Assembly: GCF_004341885.1 (NCBI RefSeq)
Contig: NZ_SLVX01000020.1
Coordinates: 1 to 64,000 of the forward strand
Source of the DNA: Shinella granuli
GTDB lineage: Bacteria; Pseudomonadota; Alphaproteobacteria; Rhizobiales; Rhizobiaceae
Reading direction: 5' to 3'
DNA: 64,000 nt
Positions 57,872 through 64,000 of this stretch are shown here, piece after piece. Within the stretch, counting starts at the first letter, position 1, and each line of letters starts with the position of its first letter. The position numbers and the translations under genes were made by a program. A model generated the notes under the pieces. That model was not told the origin of the DNA. It did not search any database and was given only the letters and a program-made list of their open reading frames with translations.

Positions 57872-59014
57872 TCAATCCTTCAGCACGACGCCGGCCGTTT
57901 CGCCGAAGGAGACCCAGACCTTCTCGTCATAGGAGATCGGATCCTCCACCTCGCGCTGGGCGTTCAGCATGGAGGCCTTCACCACCTTGCCGCTGCCGAG
58001 CTTGACGTAGAAGACCGTCATGTCGCCGAGATAGCCGATATCCCAGATCTCGCCCTCGGCCGCATTGACGGAAGCGTCCACGGGTGCGGCGCGCGTGACC
58101 TTCAGCTTTTCCGGGCGGATGGCGAAGCCTGCCGCGCTGCCCGCCGCGGGGGCGTGGCCGGTCGCGGTGCGGATGGTGAAGCCCTCGTTGACGGCAAGCT
58201 CAATCTTGCCGTTGCCGCTCGCCGAGACCTTGCCGTCGAGAATGTTCACATCGCCGATGAAGTCGGCGACGAAGCGGGAATTCGGCGCCTCGTAGATTTC
58301 CGCCGGCGTCGCCACCTGGATGACCTTGCCATGGCTCATGACGGCGATGCGGTCGGCCATGGTCATCGCCTCCTCCTGGTCGTGCGTGACGACGACGAAG
58401 GTGAGGCCGAGTTCCTGCTGCAGGTCCATCAGCTCGAACTGGGTTTCCTCGCGCAGCTTCTTGTCGAGCGCGCCGAGCGGCTCGTCGAGCAGCAGCACCT
58501 TGGGGCGCTTGGCGAGCGAACGGGCAAGCGCCACGCGCTGGCGCTGGCCGCCGGAGAGCTGGTGCGGCTTGCGCTTGGCGAACTTTTCCAGCTTCACCAG
58601 CTTCAGCATCTGGGCGACACGCTCGGCGATCTCGGTCTTCGGCATGCCGTCCTGCCGGAGGCCGAAGCCGATATTGCTCTCCACCGTCATGTGCGGGAAG
58701 AGCGCGTAGGACTGGAACATCATGTTGACCGGCCGCTTGTAGGGCGGGATGCCGGCAATGTCCTGGCCGTCGAGGATGATTTCGCCCGAGGTCGGCCGCT
58801 CGAAGCCGGCGAGCATGCGCAGGAGCGTGGACTTGCCGCAGCCGGACGCGCCGAGCAGGGCAAAGAATTCGCGGTGATAGATGTTGAGGGTGAGATCATC
58901 GACGGCAGTGAAATCGCCGAACCTTTTCGTGACATTGCGGAACGTGATGAATGGCTTTGCGTCCGGATCCGTCCACGGTGCGAAGGAACGACGGATATTG
59001 CCGAGAGATTTCAT
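57872..59014 (-). CDS. potG: Polyamine ABC transporter ATP-binding protein PotG
   Basis: A 380-residue ATPase: FITFRNVTKRFGDFTAVDDL, Walker A GASGCGKST (about 61), LFPHMTVESNIGFGLRQ, signature LSGGQRQRVALARSLAKRP, Walker B LLLDEPLGALD, VVTHDQEEAMTMAD and a C-terminal TOBE_2 domain (about 300-375). ATG 59014 is chosen for the PotG-type start MKSLGNIRRSFAPW; an earlier ATG is less likely. It drives putrescine/spermidine import. Confidence 0.92.
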   Translation of the reverse strand: MKSLGNIRRSFAPWTDPDAKPFITFRNVTKRFGDFTAVDDLTLNIYHREFFALLGASGCGKSTLLRMLAGFERPTSGEIILDGQDIAGIPPYKRPVNMMFQSYALFPHMTVESNIGFGLRQDGMPKTEIAERVAQMLKLVKLEKFAKRKPHQLSGGQRQRVALARSLAKRPKVLLLDEPLGALDKKLREETQFELMDLQQELGLTFVVVTHDQEEAMTMADRIAVMSHGKVIQVATPAEIYEAPNSRFVADFIGDVNILDGKVSASGNGKIELAVNEGFTIRTATGHAPAAGSAAGFAIRPEKLKVTRAAPVDASVNAAEGEIWDIGYLGDMTVFYVKLGSGKVVKASMLNAQREVEDPISYDEKVWVSFGETAGVVLKD

Positions 59015-59052
59015 TGCCTGTCCCCATCTCTTTTCTTGGCAGCACAAATGAA

Positions 59053-59079
59053 ATTGCCCGGAAGAGGCTTCCGGGCAAT
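59053..59079 (-). terminator. Stem-loop between potF and potG
   Basis: ATTGCCCGGAAG-AGGC-(C)TTCCGGGCAAT hairpin in the 78-base potF-potG gap, with only a short T-rich tail. It probably cuts back transcription into potGHI or shields the potF mRNA. Confidence 0.6.
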
Positions 59080-59092
59080 TCGTTCTGGCCGG

Positions 59093-60187
59093 TTACTGAC
59101 CGGTCACGATCTTGGTCCAGGTCCGTGTGAACAGGCGCTGCGTCTTCGCATCCAGCGTCGTGTTGGTGAAGAGCTTGGCCAGCGTCGCCTCATCCGGGTA
59201 AATCGCCGGGTCGTTCAGGATCTCGGGATCGAGGGCTTCCTGCGACGCCTTGTTGCCGTTCGCGTAGTGGACATAGTCCGAAGCCTTCGCGATGACGTCG
59301 GGACGCATGATGTAGTCGAGGAAGGCGTGCGCTTCCTCGACATGCGGCGCGTCGGCCGGGATCGCCATCTGGTCGAACCACATCTGCGTGCCTTCCTTCG
59401 GGATGACGTATCCGACCTCGACGCCGTTGCCGGCTTCCTCGGCACGGTCGCTGGCCTGGAAGATATCACCCGACCAGCCGACCGCAACGCAGATATCGCC
59501 GTTGGCAAGGCCGTTGATGAATTCGGAGGAGTGGAACTTGCGCACGAAAGGCCGCACCTTCAGCAGCGCCTCCTCCGCCTTGGCGAGATCGGCCGGGTCA
59601 TGGCTGTCGGGATTCGCCCCAAGATAGGCCAGCACGACGGGGATCATGTCGGTCGGCGAATCGAGGAAGTTGATGCCGCAGTCCTTGAGCTTTTCGGCAT
59701 ATTCCGGGTCGAAGACCACCTGCCAGCTGTCGATCTCGTCGGTGCCGAGGGCTTCCTTCAGCTTGGCCTTGTTGTAGCCGATGCCGATCGTGCCCCACAT
59801 GTAGTTGACCGAATATTCGTTGCCGGGATCGAACGGCTGCATGCGTTCGCTCACCATGTCCCACATGTTCTTCAGGTTCGGCAGCTTCGACTTGTCGAGC
59901 TTCTGATAGACCCCCGCCGCGATCTGGCGCTGCAGGAAGGTGTTGGTGGGCACCACCACGTCATAGCCCGTGCCGCCGGCGAGCAGCTTCGTTTCCAGGA
60001 TCTCGTTCGAGTCATAGACGTCGTAGACGACCTTGATGCCGGTTTCCTTGGTGAAATCGTCGATGATCGAACTATCGATATAGTCCGACCAGTTGTAGAC
60101 GTTAACGACTTTTTCCTGTGCGAGCGCGCCGCCCGCGCCAAACAGCGCAAGCGTGGCGGCAGTCGCCAAAAGAGTACGTCTTATCAT
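59093..60187 (-). CDS. potF: Periplasmic putrescine-binding protein PotF
   Basis: A 364-residue binding protein with a Sec signal peptide (about 1-23, cleavage ALA-QEK). The mature start KVVNVYNWSDYIDSSIIDDF is the PotF/PotD hallmark, followed by YDVYDSNEILETKLLAGGTGYDVVVPT. Ligand-contact residues such as W, D and S in NWSDYID and WSGD (GWSGDIFQA) are in place. It delivers putrescine (perhaps spermidine) to PotGHI. GGGAG precedes the ATG. The 184 bases upstream to the next gene show no convincing promoter boxes. Confidence 0.93.
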   Translation of the reverse strand: MIRRTLLATAATLALFGAGGALAQEKVVNVYNWSDYIDSSIIDDFTKETGIKVVYDVYDSNEILETKLLAGGTGYDVVVPTNTFLQRQIAAGVYQKLDKSKLPNLKNMWDMVSERMQPFDPGNEYSVNYMWGTIGIGYNKAKLKEALGTDEIDSWQVVFDPEYAEKLKDCGINFLDSPTDMIPVVLAYLGANPDSHDPADLAKAEEALLKVRPFVRKFHSSEFINGLANGDICVAVGWSGDIFQASDRAEEAGNGVEVGYVIPKEGTQMWFDQMAIPADAPHVEEAHAFLDYIMRPDVIAKASDYVHYANGNKASQEALDPEILNDPAIYPDEATLAKLFTNTTLDAKTQRLFTRTWTKIVTGQ

Positions 60188-60371
60188 TGATTTATCTCCC
60201 AGTTTTTCTCTCGGGCCTATGAGTTCGTATGAAGAACAGTCGCCGATTATGGATGTTTTTCAAGAGGCGACAAGCGGCATTCTACGCAAACATAGGGCGA
60301 ATTTTGATATCACATTGTTCCCATTCCTATCAGATTTGAAGCCCTAACGGCGATGGAAATCAAGCGAAAAG

Positions 60372-61787
60372 TCACTGGAAGTCGAAAAGGCTGAGGCCGG
60401 CGACCATTTCGTCGAGCCCGAGGGGGCGCGTGACGGGCGGTTCGGCGCGTGCAAGACAGCCCTGGCGCTCGCAGAGCCGGCAGGCCGTTCCCACCGCCAC
60501 CGCCCCTTCCCGCCGCACCGCTTCGCCATAGACCGTCTCTTCCGCATGGGCGGCATCGCAGCCGATGAGCAGTGCCGTGCGGCGCACACGCTCGGCAAAG
60601 ACGCCCTGCGGCCCCTCCAGCGTGCGCGAGATCGCCAGGAATGTGGCGCCGTCGGGCATTTCCACGCGGTCGACGAGGATCTGCCCCGGCTGCGAAAAGG
60701 CGGAGTGGACGCCGAGCTTGGGACAGCTTCCGCCGAAGCGCGCTTGCGGGAAACCCTGCGCACCGGCCCGGCGGAAGCGGTTGCCGGCATTGTCGATCTC
60801 CAGCATGAAGAAGGGCACGCCCGCCCTGCCCGGCCGCTGCAGCATGGTCAGCCGGTTCGCCGCCTGCTCGTAGGAGACGCCGAAGCGGGAACGCAGCACG
60901 TCGATATCGTAGCGCACGCGCTGGGCCGTCGAATGGAAGGCCTCGTAGGGCATCATCAGCGCATGGGCGGCATAGCGCGCCAGCTCGAAGCGGGCGATGC
61001 GCTTCGCCTCCGCCGTCGAGAAGGCGAGCCGGTCGAGCTCGGCGAAGATCTCGTCCTGGAGGGCAAGCTGCACCGTCTCCATGGCGATCTCGCGCAACTG
61101 GTCGAAGGGCGACAGGCGCTCCGACAGGAAGAGCCGCATGGAGTGGCGGTCGAAGCGGCGGCGCAGGTTCGGCATGGTGTGGACGGGCAGCAGGCGCACG
61201 ACGACGCCATGCTCCTTGCGCAGCCAGGACTTCAGCGCGGCGGCGAGGTCGTCACCCGGCGCCAGCGCCGCATGGAACCGTTCCGCCGCCTCGTCGATGG
61301 CGTCGAAATAATTCGGGCGGCCCTCCAGCTTGTCGCGCACCTCGTCCATCGGCAGCAGCGTGCCTGACAGCGTCGTCGCATGGCCCTCGCGGGCGAGCAG
61401 GTCGGCAAGGTCGGTGAGGCGGGCGGCCTGCTCGCGATAGGCGCGATAGAGCTTCAGGATGCCGCTCGCCACATTGGGCGCGGCATCGGCGATTTCCACC
61501 AGCTCGTGGTCGCCCGGAAGCTCTCCCGCAAGCAGCGGATCGGCGAAGACCTCGCGCAGCTGGCGGGCATTGCCGGCACTCTCGCCCTGCAGCTCGTCGA
61601 GGTCCACCTTGTAGACGGAGGCGAGGCGCAGGAGGAGCTGCACCGTCAGCGGCCGCTGGTTGCGCTCGATGAGGTTGAGATAGGACGGCGAGATCGACAG
61701 GCCCTCGGCCATCGCCGTCTGGGTGAGGCCGAGGGCGTTGCGGATGCGCCGGACCTTCGGGCCGGCAAAAATCTTGTTCTCCGCCAT
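60372..61787 (-). CDS. ScfR-type regulator (XRE + IrrE-like + DUF2083), divergent from aceA
   Basis: A 471-residue regulator. N-terminal XRE helix-turn-helix (about 9-65, VRRIRNALGLTQTAMAEGLS then SYLNLIERNQRPL), a middle IrrE/ImmA-like part (about 180-310) without an intact HExxH zinc motif (its place reads RFELARYAAHALM), and a C-terminal DUF2083 domain with a cysteine set (CRLCERQGCLARAEPP). These are the short-chain fatty acyl-CoA regulators, relatives of RamB that control glyoxylate-cycle genes in actinobacteria. Placed back to back with isocitrate lyase, it most likely regulates aceA in response to an acyl-CoA. Confidence 0.87.
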   Translation of the reverse strand: MAENKIFAGPKVRRIRNALGLTQTAMAEGLSISPSYLNLIERNQRPLTVQLLLRLASVYKVDLDELQGESAGNARQLREVFADPLLAGELPGDHELVEIADAAPNVASGILKLYRAYREQAARLTDLADLLAREGHATTLSGTLLPMDEVRDKLEGRPNYFDAIDEAAERFHAALAPGDDLAAALKSWLRKEHGVVVRLLPVHTMPNLRRRFDRHSMRLFLSERLSPFDQLREIAMETVQLALQDEIFAELDRLAFSTAEAKRIARFELARYAAHALMMPYEAFHSTAQRVRYDIDVLRSRFGVSYEQAANRLTMLQRPGRAGVPFFMLEIDNAGNRFRRAGAQGFPQARFGGSCPKLGVHSAFSQPGQILVDRVEMPDGATFLAISRTLEGPQGVFAERVRRTALLIGCDAAHAEETVYGEAVRREGAVAVGTACRLCERQGCLARAEPPVTRPLGLDEMVAGLSLFDFQ

Positions 61788-61798
61788 ATGTCAAATCC

Positions 61799-61936
61799 TT
61801 TACACCGACGCCGCGATCAGAAGATTTACAATTTTACTTTTTTACAGAGCTCAATTGTCAAAGACAAGACATCATTACCCGATTATCCCGCTGATTTTCC
61901 GGTTTTCTCTCGCCCGATTGTGCGATGCGATGTAAA
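61799..61936. promoter_or_regulatory. Cluster of TTTAC(A) repeats between scfR-type gene and aceA
   Basis: TTTACA at 61799-61804, 61825-61830 and 61841-61846, TTTAC at 61833-61837 and the inverted TGTAAA at 61931-61936, in an AT-rich 218-base divergent promoter region. They are candidates for half-sites of the ScfR-type regulator. The rest of the gap to 62005 leads to the aceA ribosome site GGAGG. Confidence 0.4.
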
Positions 61937-62005
61937 TACTGTCACATGAAATCGGGCAGTAAATGAAGCCAAGCCCGATCCCGAGACATCGCACCGGAGG
62001 ATACT

Positions 62006-63295
62006 ATGACTGATTTTTACAACCTCGTCCCGAGCGCGCCGCAGGGCCGGTTCGACGGCATCGAGCGCCCCTATACGGCCGAGACGGTCGAGAAGCTGCG
62101 CGGCTCGGTCCAGATCCGCCACACGCTGGCTGAAAACGGTGCGAACCGGCTGTGGAAGCTCATCCACGAGGAGGACTTCGTCAACGCGCTCGGCGCGCTC
62201 TCGGGCAACCAGGCCATGCAGATGGTCCGCGCCGGCCTGAAGGCGATCTATCTCTCCGGCTGGCAGGTCGCCGCCGACGCCAATACGGCCTCGGCCATGT
62301 ATCCCGACCAGTCGCTCTATCCGGCAAACGCCGCGCCGGAACTGGCCAAGCGCATCAACCGCACGCTGCAGCGTGCCGACCAGATCGAGACCGCAGAAGG
62401 CAAGGGCCTTTCGGTCGACACCTGGTTCGCCCCGATCGTCGCCGACGCGGAAGCCGGCTTCGGCGGCCCGCTCAACGCCTTCGAGATCATGAAGGCCTTC
62501 ATCGAGGTCGGTGCGGCCGGCGTTCACTTCGAGGACCAGCTCGCGTCTGAAAAGAAGTGCGGCCATCTCGGCGGCAAGGTCCTGATCCCGACCGCGGCCC
62601 ATATCCGCAACCTCAACGCCGCGCGCCTTGCCGCCGACGTCATGGGCGTGCCGACGCTGATCATCGCCCGCACCGACGCCGAGGCCGCAAAGCTGCTGAC
62701 CTCCGACATCGACGAGCGCGACCAGCCCTTCGTCGATCAGGACAAGGGTCGTACGGTCGAAGGCTTCTACCAGGTCAAGAACGGCATCGAACCCTGCATT
62801 GCCCGCGCCATCTCCTATGCGCCGCATTGCGACCTGATCTGGATGGAAACCGGCAAGCCGGATCTCGAACAGGCGCGAAAATTCGCCGAGTCCGTGCACA
62901 AGGCGCATCCGGGCAAGCTGCTCGCCTACAATTGCTCGCCCTCGTTCAACTGGAAGAAGAACCTGGACGACGCGACGATCGCCAAGTTCCAGCGCGAGCT
63001 GGGTGCGATGGGTTACAAGTTCCAGTTCATCACGCTCGCCGGCTTCCACCAGCTGAACTACGGCATGTTCGAACTCGCCCGCGGCTACAAGGAGCGCCAG
63101 ATGGCCGCCTATTCTGAGCTGCAGGAAGCGGAATTCGCCGCCGAGGTCAACGGCTACACCGCCACCAAGCACCAGCGCGAAGTCGGCACCGGCTACTTCG
63201 ACGCCGTGTCCATGGCCATCACCGGCGGCCAGTCCTCGACGACCGCCATGCATGAATCGACCGAGCACGAACAGTTCCGCCCGGCCGCCGAATAA
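62006..63295 (+). CDS. aceA: Isocitrate lyase
   Basis: A 429-residue isocitrate lyase, near the usual 430 of the short bacterial form. It starts [20 protein letters not shown]; the active-site loop is KKCGH (C185), with [15 protein letters not shown] and [19 protein letters not shown] around it, and YNCSPSFNW later. It splits isocitrate to succinate and glyoxylate in the glyoxylate bypass, needed for growth on acetate, fatty acids or stored PHB. GGAGG lies before the ATG. Probably controlled by the divergent ScfR-type protein. No malate synthase is in the window. Confidence 0.95.
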   Translation: MTDFYNLVPSAPQGRFDGIERPYTAETVEKLRGSVQIRHTLAENGANRLWKLIHEEDFVNALGALSGNQAMQMVRAGLKAIYLSGWQVAADANTASAMYPDQSLYPANAAPELAKRINRTLQRADQIETAEGKGLSVDTWFAPIVADAEAGFGGPLNAFEIMKAFIEVGAAGVHFEDQLASEKKCGHLGGKVLIPTAAHIRNLNAARLAADVMGVPTLIIARTDAEAAKLLTSDIDERDQPFVDQDKGRTVEGFYQVKNGIEPCIARAISYAPHCDLIWMETGKPDLEQARKFAESVHKAHPGKLLAYNCSPSFNWKKNLDDATIAKFQRELGAMGYKFQFITLAGFHQLNYGMFELARGYKERQMAAYSELQEAEFAAEVNGYTATKHQREVGTGYFDAVSMAITGGQSSTTAMHESTEHEQFRPAAE

Positions 63296-63396
63296 CCCGA
63301 CCCGTCAACCGTTCAAGAACCCCCGACAGAGCCGCATTCCTGCGACGGCAGGCGTACCGCCTGCCTGCAAAATGCTCAAATAAGAGGAGAAATGCC

Positions 63397-63636
63397 ATGA
63401 CAGTCCAGACCCGAGTCAAGGAACGCGCGGAAGAACAGGCTTCCGCCATGACCCCCGACCAGCAGGCCATGATCCGCATGGTTGCCAACGACCTGCACCG
63501 CCTCAACCAGTCCGTCATGAAGGCGGTCGAGGCCGGGGTCTCCGTGGAGCTCGTCCGCTCCGCCCGCCACCACGGCGGCGAGGGCAACTGGGGCGACCTG
63601 CTGATCCCCGTGATCGTCACGCAGGGTCGCGGCTGA
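63397..63636 (+). CDS. Small conserved-looking protein downstream of aceA
   Basis: I do not recognise a named family. A 79-residue soluble protein: a charged helical N-terminus (VKERAEEQASAMTPDQQAMI), a second helix (MVANDLHRLNQSVMKAVEAG) and a C-terminal SARHHGGEGNWGDLLIPVIV. No signal peptide or membrane span. GAGGAGA lies seven bases before ATG 63397. It follows aceA by 101 bases in the same direction and has a hairpin terminator after it, so it may be cotranscribed and serve acetate or fatty-acid growth. That link is inference. Confidence 0.7.
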   Translation: MTVQTRVKERAEEQASAMTPDQQAMIRMVANDLHRLNQSVMKAVEAGVSVELVRSARHHGGEGNWGDLLIPVIVTQGRG

Positions 63637-63660
63637 CAGGCAAATCCCGTCGAGGCAAAG

Positions 63661-63689
63661 ATCCCCGGCGCGCCCTGCGCGCCGGGGAT
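63661..63689. terminator. Bidirectional-looking terminator between the aceA unit and the LysR gene
   Basis: ATCCCCGGCGCGC / GCGCGCCGGGGAT perfect 13-base arms with a three-base loop; TTTC follows on the plus strand and CTTTG on the minus strand. Confidence 0.7.
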
Positions 63690-63690
63690 T

Positions 63691-64000
63691 TCATATGCGG
63701 CTTGGCCGTTTGCCGGCGAAAAGATCGGCATGGCTCTTGAGCAGCCGGAACAGGCGGTCGCAGACGATGCGGATGTCGCGCCGGTGCCGGTCCTCGCCGT
63801 TTGCGACGATCCATTGAGGATGCCGCAGGGCGCGGATCTCCTCTCCCGCCCGCTCCAGCTCCGGATCGAGATCGCCGACGAAGCAGGGAAGCACGGCAAG
63901 GCCCGCCCCGGCGCGCACGAGGTCGAGCAGCGAGCGCGGCCGACTGACGAGAACGGCGATCGTGCCCTCCGCCCGTTCGTGCGGCCAGCGCAGATAGGCG
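63691..64000 (-). CDS. LysR-family regulator, C-terminal part only (cut by window edge)
   Basis: The minus strand is open from the right edge to the stop at 63691, about 102 residues. SLLDLVRAGAGLAVLPCFVGDLDPEL and ALRHPQWIV are the end of a LysR effector-binding domain; the DNA-binding part lies beyond base 64000. Target and effector cannot be told. The gene is not broken as far as seen; it is only truncated by the window. Confidence 0.8.
   Translation of the reverse strand, partial: AYLRWPHERAEGTIAVLVSRPRSLLDLVRAGAGLAVLPCFVGDLDPELERAGEEIRALRHPQWIVANGEDRHRRDIRIVCDRLFRLLKSHADLFAGKRPSRI

Noticed and set aside
60153-60347. A 64-codon plus-strand ORF upstream of potF
   Set aside because: No ribosome site, overlaps the potF start antisense, and the sequence shows no domain or conservation that can be judged.
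61799-61846. A short tandem repeat or microsatellite
   Set aside because: Spacing between the TTTAC boxes is irregular and one copy is inverted and distant, which fits binding half-sites better than slippage.

Overview
The window looks like chromosomal DNA of a Rhizobiaceae bacterium (Rhizobium/Agrobacterium/Ensifer/Shinella group). The signs are high GC, an intact RirA iron regulator, the alphaproteobacterial NepR/PhyR stress pair, a BcsN-containing cellulose operon, a PdhS/CbrA-like kinase with a CtrA-type site, a tRNA-His of the alphaproteobacterial type (A73, G1-U72) and a rhizobial palindromic intergenic repeat. No prophage, IS element, CRISPR array or plasmid origin was seen. Genus cannot be fixed by reading alone.

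Layout. 1-2.6 kb: a strong outward promoter, perhaps of an rRNA operon, then small stress proteins (UPF0114, DUF1328, CsbD, a small lipoprotein-like protein, DUF3309, a glycine-zipper lipoprotein). Four transcripts here start from GGAAC-N17-GTT sites typical of the general stress sigma factor EcfG. 2.7-3.8 kb: nepR and phyR, divergent, with no ecfG beside them. 3.9-5.9 kb: XRE-cupin regulator and an omega-amino acid transaminase. 6.0-9.2 kb: modE and modABC with a recognisable Mo-box. 9.5-20.9 kb: a chemotaxis cluster, with a divergent cytosolic MCP-like protein, then STAS-cheY-cheA-cheW-mcp-mcp-cheW-cheR-cheB, followed by a ParA-like ATPase. 21.8-27.7 kb: ridA, a gluconokinase stub and a dpp-type peptide transporter. 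28.2-31.3 kb: LuxR-type regulator, single-domain response regulator, rirA and an iron-binding protein gene sharing an Irr-type (ICE) box. 31.3-36.1 kb: M48 protease, DUF898 membrane protein, mmsA and its LysR neighbour. 36.1-43.7 kb: cellulose operon bcsA-bcsB-TPR-bcsN. 43.8-45.3 kb: EamA exporter and TetR. 45.4-46.1 kb: tRNA-His and phasin. 46.4-50.0 kb: 1229-residue PAS histidine kinase. 50.2-54.1 kb: ferric iron permease and acetoacetyl-CoA synthetase. 54.3-56.1 kb: AsmA-like protein. 56.1-60.2 kb: potFGHI polyamine importer. 60.4-63.6 kb: ScfR-type regulator, aceA (isocitrate lyase) and a small conserved-looking ORF. The right edge cuts a LysR gene.

How the parts fit. The left end is a stress module: PhyR and NepR control EcfG, which would fire the four GGAAC promoters. 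The chemotaxis operon is a complete signalling set (receptors, CheA, two CheW, CheY, CheR, CheB) without CheD or a classical CheZ; the divergent protein ends in an acidic tail that resembles a CheY-binding CheZ tail. Carbon and storage genes recur (phasin, acetoacetyl-CoA synthetase, isocitrate lyase, mmsA), but none forms a shared operon. I found no clearly new system. The best leads are the CheZ-like tail protein, the clustered stress promoters, the CtrA-type site before the PAS kinase, the palindrome before bcsA and a possible small RNA near 28.0 kb.
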